Below are positions 1 to 9,300 of a DNA stretch of 32,092 nucleotides, one piece after another. The notes beneath the pieces are model-generated. The model ran no database searches. It had not been told where the DNA came from and worked only from the letters and a program-made list of their open reading frames with translations. Positions within the stretch are counted from its first letter, which is position 1, and the number at the start of each line of letters is the position of its first letter. This DNA is from JAQUGA01 sp038210985 (GTDB taxonomy: Bacteria > Bacteroidota > Bacteroidia > Bacteroidales > WCHB1-69), in assembly GCA_038210985.1 (NCBI GenBank), contig JBBQWB010000027.1:1-32092 (forward strand), in the 5' to 3' direction. Position numbers and translations under genes: made by a program.

Positions 1-112
1 ATGTGATGAAGTGAGGATGTGAGGATGTGAGGATTAGTTGATGTGAGGATGTGAGGATGTGATGTGGGGATTGAGTGGTGGGTAGTGGATGTGCGGATGG
101 TTAGTGGGTTAG
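1..112. repeat. GT-rich low-complexity tandem repeat
   Basis: The stretch is a degenerate array of GTGAGGAT-like octamers, with variants such as GTGATGTG and GTGGATGTG. It lies beyond the 3' end of priA, contains no reading frame of note and starts at the window edge, so its full length is unknown. A simple-sequence intergenic repeat is the most that can be said. Confidence 0.7.
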
Positions 113-119
113 CTTGCAC

Positions 120-155
120 AGGACGAATTAAAATTGCACCACGACCAATTGTCCT
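120..155 (-). terminator. Possible weak hairpin after priA
   Basis: AGGAC plus AATT on the left pairs with AATT plus GTCCT on the right, around a long loop, just downstream of the priA stop. There is no clear U-tract, so termination is a guess. The inner bases 139-152 nearly match bases 4524-4537 (13 of 14), so this may instead be a scrap of a dispersed repeat. Confidence 0.25.
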
Positions 156-170
156 GCGGTTGCGAAAAGA

Positions 171-2669
171 CTAATATGGATCCACATCCTTGCTTATTCG
201 ACAAGATTTATAATCTTGAATTGCTTCAAACTGCTCAATGGTAGCGTTAATGATGTTTTTAAGCAACACTTGACGTTGACTTTTGGGAAGTTTAATAATA
301 ATATCCTTTATATACATGTTCTTTATTCGACCTATTAGCGGAAATTCGGGTCCGATTACTTTTAACAGGGTGGATTTTTCAATCATTTTAGCCAAGGTAC
401 TGGCAGCTTTATTTACTACTTGAAAATCGACATGTTTAACGCTAATTTTAATCATCCGAACAAATGGAGGATACGAAAATTTATTCCGTTCATCCGTTTG
501 AAGTCGGAACATTTCGTCGTACAAATTTTCTTTTACTAAATTCAATACGATATGTGATGGATTGTACGATTGAATTATAACTTTTCCTGGAATATCTTTT
601 CTACCAGCTCTACCACTTACTTGAGCCATCAATTGATAACTTCGTTCAAAAGCTCTAAAGTCTGGAAAATTTATCAAATTATCAGCACTAATAATCCCCA
701 CAACACTTACCGAATCGAAATCTAAGCCCTTAGTAACCATCTGTGTGCCAATTAAAATATCTACTTTATGATTTTCAAAATCGTGAATAATTTGTTGATA
801 TGAATTTTTGGAACGCGTAGTGTCGTAATCCATTCTAACTATTCGTGCTTCGGGAAAATAAATTTCTAAATCCGACTCAATTTTTTCGGTACCAAATCCT
901 TTTGAACTCAATTTTATACTTCCACAAACTGGACACTGCTTGGGTATTTCGACCGAATAACCACAATAATGGCATTTTAAAATACTGCTTTTTTTATGGT
1001 ATGTCATGGTAACATCGCACGATTTGCAAGGAATGGTGTAATGGCAATCTTCGCATTCAATTCGGGAAGAAAAACCCCTTCGATTTTGAAATAGAATGAC
1101 CTGTTCCTTGCGTTCTAATGCTTCGGCAATGTGTTTCATAAGCACCGAAGAATAATGCGATTTCATCAGTTTATTTCGCTGCTGCTCTTTTAAATCCACC
1201 ACTATAACCTCGGGTAACACCGCATTTCCAAACCGCTCGCTTAAAACATGTAAACCATATTTATTATGTTTGGCTTGATAATAACTTTCCACCGAAGGAG
1301 TAGCCGAACCTAGAATTGTTTTAGCTCCATGCATTTGAGCAAGCAACAATGCCGAATCGCGGGCATGATAGCGTGGCGACGGATCAAATTGCTTGTAGGA
1401 CACATCGTGTTCTTCATCAATTATAATTAATCCAAGGTTTGAAAATGGTAAAAAAATAGACGACCGAGCTCCTAAAATAATGGAGTATTGATTTAAAATT
1501 CCTTTTTTCTTGTTTTGAACAGCATTCCAAATTTCTACTTTTTCAAATTCGTTAAATTTAGAATGATATACTCCTACTTTTGAACCAAAAAAACTTCGTA
1601 AACGATTTACAATTTGAGACGTTAAGGCAATTTCGGGAAGTAAAAACAAAACCTGCTCGCCTTTTTGAATCGCTTTTTGAATAAAATGAATGTAAATTTC
1701 GGTTTTACCACTTCCTGTTACGCCAAACAAAAGACTGGTGCTTTTTTCAGTTAAATGATGATCAATATCGTTAATGGCATTTTTTTGAGCTTCCGAATAT
1801 TGGATATTTTCGACCAACATCGATGATAAAACACTCGAATCTAGCCTACTAACCACCTGTTCGTGCATCTCCAGAACCTCTTTTTCAATCAGTGTTTTTA
1901 ACGAACTTTTGGAAATTTCAGGGTTTTCATAAAGCAACTTTTCTTCGATGCTTTCATTTATATTTCCATTTGATAATCGTAAAAAATTCATCAAAAACAT
2001 CATTTGTTTATACGTTCGCTGAGAGTTGCTTAATTTATCTAATAACTCCTTCAAAAGAAATTCGCTATTTTGATATTGTTGAGCCAAACGAATATATTTA
2101 ATAATTTTGGGCTTATAGTTATCGGTAAGTAATTCAATAACTTGGATCACTTTTTTTTGAATTAGATTTTTAATTATTGGCATAACTTTTTGAACCTCAA
2201 GAAGTTTTCCAATATCCGAAATTTTCACATTTTCATTATCCGAACACGCATTTGCAATAATAAGTTCTTTAGGATTTAAATCTGTTATATCGCCATCAAA
2301 ATCAGGATGAATGCTAATGAGTGTTTCGCTGCTTAATTTCATTGCCGAAGGCAAAGCCGCTTGCATAACATCGCCTAAATTACACATATAATACTCCGAA
2401 ATCCACTTCCAAAATTCAAGTTGCTTAATATTTACAATTGGCTCATCGTCAATAACATCCAAAATATATTTAACTTCATATTTTTCGGGAATTTTATCGT
2501 GTATATTCAAAATAATACCCGAATAAATTTTCGATTTTCCAAACTGAACTACTGCCCTCCTGCCTATTTCGGCTTTACCTATTAAATCTTGCGGAATCCT
2601 ATACGTAAAACTTCCACGTATGGGCAGTGGCAAAATAATTTCGACAAAAAGTGTAAGGTAATTTGACAT
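171..2669 (-). CDS. priA: Primosomal protein N' (PriA helicase)
   Basis: PriA is the 3'-5' DNA helicase that recognises stalled or collapsed forks and reloads the replicative helicase. At 832 residues the protein is of full family length. The N-terminal part fits the 3' DNA-binding and winged-helix region. Walker A is at residues 316-323 (GVTGSGKT), the DEEH Walker B at 418-421 and the SATP motif III near 455. Eight zinc-binding cysteines sit at 539, 542, 548, 551, 566, 569, 579 and 582, as expected for the helicase zinc insertion. The gene is last in a minus-strand operon, four bases after the thioesterase gene, and ends in TAG. Identification is secure. Confidence 0.97.
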   Translation of the reverse strand: MSNYLTLFVEIILPLPIRGSFTYRIPQDLIGKAEIGRRAVVQFGKSKIYSGIILNIHDKIPEKYEVKYILDVIDDEPIVNIKQLEFWKWISEYYMCNLGDVMQAALPSAMKLSSETLISIHPDFDGDITDLNPKELIIANACSDNENVKISDIGKLLEVQKVMPIIKNLIQKKVIQVIELLTDNYKPKIIKYIRLAQQYQNSEFLLKELLDKLSNSQRTYKQMMFLMNFLRLSNGNINESIEEKLLYENPEISKSSLKTLIEKEVLEMHEQVVSRLDSSVLSSMLVENIQYSEAQKNAINDIDHHLTEKSTSLLFGVTGSGKTEIYIHFIQKAIQKGEQVLFLLPEIALTSQIVNRLRSFFGSKVGVYHSKFNEFEKVEIWNAVQNKKKGILNQYSIILGARSSIFLPFSNLGLIIIDEEHDVSYKQFDPSPRYHARDSALLLAQMHGAKTILGSATPSVESYYQAKHNKYGLHVLSERFGNAVLPEVIVVDLKEQQRNKLMKSHYSSVLMKHIAEALERKEQVILFQNRRGFSSRIECEDCHYTIPCKSCDVTMTYHKKSSILKCHYCGYSVEIPKQCPVCGSIKLSSKGFGTEKIESDLEIYFPEARIVRMDYDTTRSKNSYQQIIHDFENHKVDILIGTQMVTKGLDFDSVSVVGIISADNLINFPDFRAFERSYQLMAQVSGRAGRKDIPGKVIIQSYNPSHIVLNLVKENLYDEMFRLQTDERNKFSYPPFVRMIKISVKHVDFQVVNKAASTLAKMIEKSTLLKVIGPEFPLIGRIKNMYIKDIIIKLPKSQRQVLLKNIINATIEQFEAIQDYKSCRISKDVDPY

Positions 2670-2673
2670 TAAT

Positions 2674-3060
2674 TTATCTCTGTTTTAGCTTTTCCATAAA
2701 TCGCTCGGTATTTATGATGTATCGTGTATGAAATCCCGAACCAATTTGACCCTGCTCATCAAAAGCCGAAACTTCAAAAACTAGTTGTTTGCCATCTATT
2801 TCTATAAGTTTTGTTTTAGCATAAACTATAGAGCCAATATGCGTAGCTTTTAAATGCTTAATATTAACTTCGGTTCCAACCGATGCGTTACCTTCGGATA
2901 AAAATGGCTGAACACTTAGTTGAGCAGTTTTTTCCATTAATCCAATCATGGCTGGTGTAGCAAACACTTCAACCAAACCCGAGCCATAAGAAGCAGCGGT
3001 ATTGTTATATTCAACAATTTGCTCCATGTATCCCTCTACTCCAATTTTTAATGTTTTCAT
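2674..3060 (-). CDS. FlK-like hotdog thioesterase
   Basis: This 128-residue protein matches the single-domain hotdog thioesterases related to fluoroacetyl-CoA thioesterase FlK. Family features include the NTAASYGSG stretch near residues 20-28, the FATPAMIGLMEK helix that follows, the GTEVNIKHL strand and the late GSGFHTRY segment. Such proteins hydrolyse acyl-CoA thioesters in the cytoplasm; the substrate here cannot be read from sequence. The first ATG fits, because relatives also begin with about ten residues before the conserved strand; the ATG at codon 11 is an alternative. The gene lies between the OsmC gene (three-base gap) and priA (four-base gap), which implies co-transcription. Confidence 0.85.
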   Translation of the reverse strand: MKTLKIGVEGYMEQIVEYNNTAASYGSGLVEVFATPAMIGLMEKTAQLSVQPFLSEGNASVGTEVNIKHLKATHIGSIVYAKTKLIEIDGKQLVFEVSAFDEQGQIGSGFHTRYIINTERFMEKLKQR

Positions 3061-3063
3061 AAT

Positions 3064-3474
3064 TTAATCTTTGTAATGAAAGCGAATAGTTTTGATAACA
3101 TCTTGATTTAAACTTAAATACACAGGACAAGTAACGGCACTTTTTTCAATAATCTTTTTCTCTTTGGATGAATATTTAATTTCGGGAAAATAAAATTCGA
3201 TGATAATTTCACCCACTTTGCGTGGATTAGCGGTCATGATTTTAGTAACGTCCATTTTTGTACCTGTAACGTCAAAATTATAGGTTTCCGATGCTACTCC
3301 AATAATTGTCATCATGCATGTTGCCAACGAATTACAAAGCAAATCGGTGGGTGAAAAAGAACTTCCCTTGCCGTGATTATCAACTGGGGCGTCGGTGTTT
3401 ATAACGGTTCCCGACTGATTGTGCCGACAAACATTTAAAAATTCACCTTTATAGTCGATGGATATTGTAGCCAT
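3064..3474 (-). CDS. OsmC/Ohr-family protein
   Basis: This is an OsmC-family protein of about 136 residues. Members are small dimeric cysteine peroxidases that reduce organic or fatty-acid hydroperoxides with a pair of cysteines. Both are visible: one in the helix motif SLATCMM, one in AVTCPVYLSL. The SPTDLL motif before the first helix is also typical. The open frame extends upstream to 3546, but I prefer the internal ATG at 3474, where family similarity begins (MATISIDYKG); the upstream extension is Lys/Ile-rich and looks like leader sequence. It is the first gene of the OsmC, thioesterase, priA run. Confidence 0.88.
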   Translation of the reverse strand: MATISIDYKGEFLNVCRHNQSGTVINTDAPVDNHGKGSSFSPTDLLCNSLATCMMTIIGVASETYNFDVTGTKMDVTKIMTANPRKVGEIIIEFYFPEIKYSSKEKKIIEKSAVTCPVYLSLNQDVIKTIRFHYKD

Positions 3475-3596
3475 GTTTTTTATTTCAAAAGTAATTTTTT
3501 TTAGCGAATTTATCAAGATTTTTAACTCAATGGGAGTAAAAATCACAGCATTTTGTTAACTTATCTTAAGCAATCGAGTTATATCTGTTTTAATTT

Positions 3597-3604
3597 TATT
3601 TTTG
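3597..3604 (+). promoter_or_regulatory. Bacteroidota -7 box for the TPR lipoprotein
   Basis: TATTTTTG matches the TAnnTTTG consensus and lies 22 bases before the ATG at 3627. I see no good -33 TTTG at the expected distance, so support comes from the -7 box and its position only. Confidence 0.45.
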
Positions 3605-3626
3605 TACTTCATCCTATTAAATAATT

Positions 3627-4037
3627 ATGAAAAAATACTTTTGGTTTTTTGGACTTTTACTATTTTTAGTTTCTTGTCAAGACAAAGAAAAAGAATTTAA
3701 GAAACATTACGTTGAAGGACTTAAAATGCTCGATCAGTCGAAGAACAAAGAAGCTTTGGTAGAATTTGAAGCATGCATAAAACTAAATCCCGAGCATTAT
3801 GAATCATTTTATTACCGAGGTGCAATAAAGTCGAATTTAAAAGATTCAAAAGGAGCTATTGCTGATTTTACAAAAGCCATTGAATTAAATCCAGATTATG
3901 CCGATGCATACTGGAATAGAGGTTTACAATACGATTTTTTAGGTAAGAAAAAAGAAAAATGTCATGATTTTCATAAAGCTTTCGATTTAGGGAAAACAAA
4001 TATTGAAAATCGAATGAAGGAGTGTACTGATTATTAG
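3627..4037 (+). CDS. TPR-repeat lipoprotein
   Basis: This 136-residue protein starts with a lipoprotein signal peptide: a Lys pair, a hydrophobic core and the lipobox LVSC, which predicts cleavage before Cys17 and membrane anchoring. About three tetratricopeptide repeats follow, with typical A/G/Y spacing (EALVEFEACIKLNPEHYESF, then GAIADFTKAIELNPDYADAY). TPR arrays bind other proteins; no partner can be inferred. It is a single-gene unit with its own promoter box upstream and a hairpin terminator immediately downstream, diverging from the OsmC/priA operon. Confidence 0.85.
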   Translation: MKKYFWFFGLLLFLVSCQDKEKEFKKHYVEGLKMLDQSKNKEALVEFEACIKLNPEHYESFYYRGAIKSNLKDSKGAIADFTKAIELNPDYADAYWNRGLQYDFLGKKKEKCHDFHKAFDLGKTNIENRMKECTDY

Positions 4038-4049
4038 AAATTTATTCAA

Positions 4050-4083
4050 AAAAAAAAGCTGTGATTTTTTACAGCTTTTTTTT
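4050..4083 (+). terminator. Intrinsic terminator after TPR lipoprotein
   Basis: A-rich AGCTGT pairs with ACAGCT around an eight-base loop and is followed by eight T residues. The flanking A and T runs extend the stem. It begins about 12 bases after the stop codon, so assignment to the lipoprotein gene is straightforward. Confidence 0.85.
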
Positions 4084-4118
4084 ATTGAATGATTTGCTTA
4101 ACTTCTGGGTGCTTGCTT

Positions 4119-4277
4119 TCAGGTGGGAATTAGTTTCTTATTTCTTCCCAAACTACAAGCAAAGTTAATAATTTTATATGACTACTTAATGTTATACCTA
4201 AACTCATTTTTATAGCTAATTCCTGCTATCAGAAGTCTGTCAAATTTTTTTTCGCCAAAATACCTTCGATTAAACAT
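4119..4277 (-). pseudogene. Coding-like fragment with internal TAG
   Basis: Read on the minus strand from an ATG at 4277, this gives a 31-codon peptide ending in TAG (plus-strand 4182-4184) and then stays open in the same frame for 20 more codons to a TGA. Composition looks protein-like (NRRYFGEKKFDRLL, then SYKIINFACSLGRN). I do not recognise the family. It may be a decayed gene or part of a dispersed repeat. No other coding feature was seen in the 4086-4630 gap. Confidence 0.3.
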
Positions 4278-4454
4278 GTAGCAAAACTCATTGAGATTGA
4301 ATTGCAAAGATAAATAATTTAGGCGAAAGATTGAGTATTCATTTTATTTTATAAAGATAAACAATAATGAAATTACTACAAAGTGTTGCACATAAAAAAC
4401 AGTGTAAATTTGTGTAAATTTTCTTCAAAATTCCATGGATGAAATACAGTCCTT

Positions 4455-4584
4455 GTTGGTGATTCGCCGTGGCGAACCAACATGACCAAGCTATAGGCAA
4501 ACCATGGCCAAGTTACAAACTAGCCATGACCAATTGTATTAATTATGTATGCTTTGTTGGTCATTCGCCGAGGCGAATCACCAA
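4455..4584. repeat. Composite palindromic element with 22-bp tandem core
   Basis: The ends are a perfect 13-bp inverted repeat (4456-4468 and 4572-4584, TTGGTGATTCGCC and its complement). Each end also folds on itself: GTTGGT..TTCGCC..GGCGAA..CCAAC at the left and TTGGT.ATTCGCC..GGCGAAT.ACCAA at 4557-4584. Between them are 22-bp degenerate tandem units starting CATGACCAAG (4481), CATGGCCAAG (4503) and CATGACCAAT (4525). The layout resembles a REP or MITE-like palindromic unit. It lies just past the 3' end of ychF. Confidence 0.6.
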
Positions 4585-4630
4585 GGGCAATTAAAGAAAG
4601 CTAATATCGGACTTTATAAACGGACACCGA

Positions 4631-5728
4631 TTATACGTTAAAACGGATGTGTAAAATATCCCCATCCTGAACAATATAATTTTTTCCTTCTACGCTCATT
4701 TTGCCGGCCTCTTTACATTTGACTTCAGAGCGATATTCGATTAAATCCTTGAATTTTATTACTTCGGCTCGAATAAATCCACGTTCTAAATCGCTATGAA
4801 TAGCACCAGCAGCTTGTGGAGCAGTCATTCCTTTTCGTACCGACCACGCACGATTTTCAATTCCACCAACGGTGAAAAACGAAATTAAGTTAAGTAAACT
4901 ATATGCGGAACGGATTAAAATATGCACACTTGGCTCTTTTAAGCCCATGTCTTCTAAAAACATTTGACGTTCTTCTTCGGTTTCCAACTCTGCAATTTCG
5001 GCTTCAAGTTTACCTGCTACTACCAAAACTTTTTCATTGGTTCCAGCAAATTTATCTATTACGGTTTGTGAATATGTATTTCCCAAAACGGCACTGTTTT
5101 CATCTACATTGCAAACAAACATTACTGGTTTTTCGGTTAATAACATTAAGTCGGCAATATGTTTTCGTTCTTCATCACTGATTTCTAAAGTTCTAATACT
5201 TTCAAAATTTTCGAGATGTTGTTTGCATTTATGAAGCACTTCAAGTGCTTTTTTAGCATCTTTATCCCCAACTTTAACTGCTTTTTCGGTTTTATGTATT
5301 TTTTTATCAATCTGTTCTAAATCTTTCACTTGAAGTTCCAAATCCACAATTTCGATATCCCGAAGTGGGTTAATTGAACCTTCGATATGGGGTAAATTTG
5401 GATCATCAAAACAGCGTAAAACGTGAATCAAAGCATCTACCTGACGAATATCTGCCAAAAAGGCATTTCCAATTCCTTCGCCATGGCTTGCTCCTTTTGC
5501 CAATCCGGGTATATCTACAACTTCAATGTTTACAAATACTAATTCTTCTGCTTTTATAATTTTATCGATTTCAATTAAACGATTATCGGGTACATCGCAT
5601 ACTCCGATATTTGATTTATTTGAGCTAAAAGCGAAGTTGGTTGCTTGCACTTTTGTATTTGAGATACAGTTAAACAAGCTTGTTTTTCCTGAATTAGTTA
5701 TACCGATAATTCCACATTTTAAAGCCAT
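4631..5728 (-). CDS. ychF: Redox-regulated ATPase YchF (Obg family)
   Basis: YchF/OLA1 is a universally conserved P-loop ATPase of the Obg group that associates with ribosomes. At 365 residues the length is standard. The P-loop is at residues 7-17 (GIIGITNSGKT), DIPG of switch II at 72-75, and the nucleotide-specificity motif is NVDE at 207-210 in place of NKxD, the hallmark that makes this family prefer ATP. The C-terminal third is the TGS domain, with the usual AAGAIHSDLERGFIRAEV stretch. It appears monocistronic; flanking gaps hold repeats and decayed fragments. Confidence 0.97.
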   Translation of the reverse strand: MALKCGIIGITNSGKTSLFNCISNTKVQATNFAFSSNKSNIGVCDVPDNRLIEIDKIIKAEELVFVNIEVVDIPGLAKGASHGEGIGNAFLADIRQVDALIHVLRCFDDPNLPHIEGSINPLRDIEIVDLELQVKDLEQIDKKIHKTEKAVKVGDKDAKKALEVLHKCKQHLENFESIRTLEISDEERKHIADLMLLTEKPVMFVCNVDENSAVLGNTYSQTVIDKFAGTNEKVLVVAGKLEAEIAELETEEERQMFLEDMGLKEPSVHILIRSAYSLLNLISFFTVGGIENRAWSVRKGMTAPQAAGAIHSDLERGFIRAEVIKFKDLIEYRSEVKCKEAGKMSVEGKNYIVQDGDILHIRFNV

Positions 5729-5757
5729 AATTTTATATTTTTTTTTGCGAAATTATC

Positions 5758-5791
5758 AAAAAAATCAACGCAATGGGTAAAAAAAGAGGTT
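5758..5791. repeat. Direct repeat, copy 1
   Basis: A run of about 33 bases, centred on the ATCAACGCAATGGGTA core followed by an A-tract and GAGGTT, recurs at 6250-6284 with one substitution and a one-base A-tract change. The second copy contains half of the terminator of the large T9SS gene. The copies bracket about 460 bases that hold a decayed coding-like fragment. Confidence 0.6.
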
Positions 5792-5925
5792 TAGAAAGCC
5801 AGACCCCTTTGATTTCACAAATTTTTAAATACATTTTTCAATAGCCACAAAACTAGATACGTAAAATTATGTAATCCTTTTTTTGTGTAACTCAGACACA
5901 TTTTAATCCAAAACTTACGGAATAT

Positions 5926-6084
5926 TTATTTTAAAAGATTAGATTTTGTCATAAAACTTGCAATCTTCAAGGCAAATTTTTCGCCAAAATCATTAATAAA
6001 TTGAACATTATAACCCCGCATTACATTTCTAAAGGCTCAATAACAATCTGTGGGGCTATTTACATTCGACACCTCCAGCGTCAT
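5926..6084 (-). pseudogene. Decayed coding-like fragment, one internal TGA
   Basis: From an ATG at 6084 the minus strand reads 15 codons, one TGA, then 36 sense codons to a TAA at 5926. The second part is convincingly protein-like (AFRNVMRGYNVQFINDFGEK). It might be a transposase remnant, but I cannot name a family and it could equally be a dispersed non-coding repeat. Nothing else in the 5729-6321 gap looks coding. Confidence 0.3.
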
Positions 6085-6249
6085 AGTTTAAAATATTAAT
6101 CCGACATTTGGCTGATACCTAGTCATATCATTACTTAAATCAAAATAGTTTGAAAAACATTTTGATTTAGATTCCTCATTCCACTGCGTTTCATCCGAAA
6201 TAACAAATGTATGGCGTGATGAGGAAGATTTGGAATTACGGAAGTCGGA

Positions 6250-6284
6250 AAAAAATCAACACAATGGGTAAAAAAAAGAGGTTG
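6250..6284. repeat. Direct repeat, copy 2
   Basis: This is the partner of the copy at 5758-5791. It overlaps the A-rich left side of the terminator for the large T9SS gene, so one copy may have arisen by terminator duplication or as the flank of an insertion. Confidence 0.6.
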
Positions 6285-6302
6285 GGAAAACCCAACCTCT
6301 TT
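6268..6302 (-). terminator. Intrinsic terminator of the T9SS protein gene
   Basis: The 12-bp perfect stem AAAGAGGTTGGG / CCCAACCTCTTT (6275-6286 and 6291-6302) has an AAAA loop and a run of U in the minus-strand direction. It starts about 20 bases after the stop codon at 6322. Confidence 0.9.
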
Positions 6303-6321
6303 ATCTTTTTATAAAAAATGA

Positions 6322-9300
6322 TTAGTTATTCGCTTTTTTAATTTTAACAACAAACGATTCCGTTGCATTGGTAAAACGAACAAAATAAATTCCACTATTG
6401 AAAGAGGATAAATTTAATGTAGTTTGTCCTTTTTGAATTTCTTGGCTAAGGATTGTTTTTCCCAAAATATCAATCACATCTAATTTGTAATTATTATCTG
6501 AAGAAACATTAAATATTCCAGTTGATGGATTAGGATATACATTCAGTGTAACTGGGCTTACATTATTAATTCCAGTTGCATCTATTTTAAATTCGACCTT
6601 TACAGTAGCAGTAGCAGCAACATTTGTCAATGTGTACGTATTTGTTATATTTCCAGTAACTATGGTTGAGTTTACTGTCCACTCTTTAACTACAAAATGA
6701 GCATTTGGAACGGCAGTGAAAACAACATTTTTACCTTCGAACACATTAGCACCTGTGGCAATAGGATTTCCATCTACAGTTGCAGATATTGTTCCATTTA
6801 CACCAAGAACGCTAAAATTGACAACATAAGAAGGTGCAGCTTCAAACTCAACGCTTACAGTAGCTGCTCCAACCAAATTTGACAAGGTATAAGTATTTGT
6901 ATTAACACCTGAAACTATGGCAGAATTTTTAACCCATTCTTTTACTCTAAATCCATTGTTAGGAACAGCAGTAAAAATCACATTTTTACCTTCTTGAACC
7001 ATTGCACCAGTTAAAATTGGTGTACCATCCACCGTTGCAGAAACACTTCCATTACTACCTGTAACAGCGAAATTAACAGGATAAAAAGAAGCTTCTTTTG
7101 TAATATACACATTATCTAAAGAAACATTGCCGTTACCTTTGCTAGTATAAATCCAACGTACCCAACGTGATGTTGATAATATTTTATACCGAGCTGTAAT
7201 AGCTGTGGTTGGAACTGCACCAGGAGAAGTGTATGAAACTACAGTTGTCCAAGATACACCATCAATTGATTCTAATACATCAAAAGTACCTGTCCATGTG
7301 CCAGTTACATTTGCTTTAACAGTATAAATTAATGAGTCGGGTGAAGAATTAAAATTAACTGTTAACATATCTGCTGTATTATCAAATTTTGCAGCAGCAG
7401 CTGTATAATCGGCACCTAAACCTGTTTGATACCAACCTGAAGGCAAACCTGACATCCAAGGACCAGAATAGAATATAGGAAGAGTTGCTGGAGCAGGTAA
7501 ATCAAGTAAAACAACAGGCTCTGTAACATCTGCAGTAATATTAATATTTGTACTACCTAGTGCAAGATAACCAGGGGCAGCAACACTATATGTATAAGCT
7601 CCAGCATTTACATTAGAAAAAACATAATTTCCAGCTACATTTTCAACTCCATTAAACGTAATCACTGCATTTGTGATATCTACAGCAGCTGAATTTTTTA
7701 CGGTAAATGTTACTGTGTAAGTTGGAATTGCTTCAAACTCAACCGTTACAACGGATACTTGAGCTAAATTAGGAATAGAATATGAATCTGTTGAGTTTCC
7801 TGAAATTATAGCTGTGTTTAAAGTCCATTCTTTAACTCTGTATCCAACTGCAGGAGTTGCAGTAAAATCTATAACTTTTCCTTCTTCAACTAAAGTTCCA
7901 CTTGTTAAATTGCCTGCATCCATTGTTGCAGTCAAAGTTCCGTTTGCTCCGGCAACACTAAATGTTACAGCATAAGTAGGAATTACCACAAACTCAACCG
8001 TTACGTTTGAAATTGCTTGTATGTTGAATAAAGTATCTGTATTGCTAATATTACCAGCAACAACTACTGTATTTAATTTCCATTCTTTAACTTTATATCC
8101 AACAGTAGGGATAGCTGTGAAAATTACATTTTTTCCTGCATCAATTAAATCTCCTGTAGTAATTGGAGCTCCATCAACAGTAGCTGAAATTGTACCATTT
8201 GTACCAACAACACTAAATGTAAGAGCAAATGTAGGAATTAGTTCAAACTCAACTGTAACTGTAGAAGCTTGGGTTAAATTAATAATGGTGTCTGTATTAG
8301 AAGTATTGCCAGCAACCACTGTTGTATTTAATGTCCATTGTTTAACACGGTAACCAGCAGCAGGAGTTGCAGTAAATACAACATTTTTACCTTCAATGAT
8401 GGTGTCGCCTGAATTAATAGGTATATTATTAACGCTTGCTGAAATTGAACCATTAGTGCCTACTAAACTAAAATTAACCGCATGATAAATTGGAATAACT
8501 GGAGCTAAACCAAATCCAACCATGGAATTAAATGTTGAAGCTGTATCAAAACGCAAACTAGGATCCGTCCAACCAGTTAAACTTCCAGAAATTATACCAG
8601 GTTTTAACGAAATATTCTGATTTGCAGTAGAAATCCCATTACCCATCCAAGAAGAGCCTGGGTCAGAACCAGGATTGCCAAATACATCATGTTTAACTGA
8701 ACCAAGCCATATTTCGAGTGCATCATCACCATTAAATGTAAAAGATTTTTCGGAAAAAGTTGCTCCATTGGCTACGGTGATGGTTTGTAAATCTGAAGTT
8801 CCGATAACAATAACAGCATTATTGGCCAAAACTCCAGTTTTAATTGTATCGACATTTACTGGGGCTAAACCATTTGTACCCTGTTTGATAAATAAATTTG
8901 TTGCCGAAAAATCTATTGGTGCACCTGTTTTATTCCAAAGTTCAATTCCTTTAGGATTTGACCCGGTATATGTTTCAATGTATTGGCTGATAACTAAAGA
9001 GCCACTGGCAGCAGGAATCAATTCAAATTCAACAGTTACATCTGATATTGCTGAAAGGCTTGATAATGTGTAGGAATTAGTTACATTTGAAGCAATAATT
9101 GATGAGTTAAGTTTCCATTCTTTAACTTGATATCCAGCAGTTGGAGAAGCTGTGAAAACTATATTTTTACCACCATCAACTAATGTTCCGCTTGTTATAT
9201 TTGCTGCATCAACCGTTGCAGCGATAGTTCCATTTGTACCACCAACTACACTAAAAGTTAATGCATATGTAGGAGCCATTTCAAACTCAACACTTACAGT

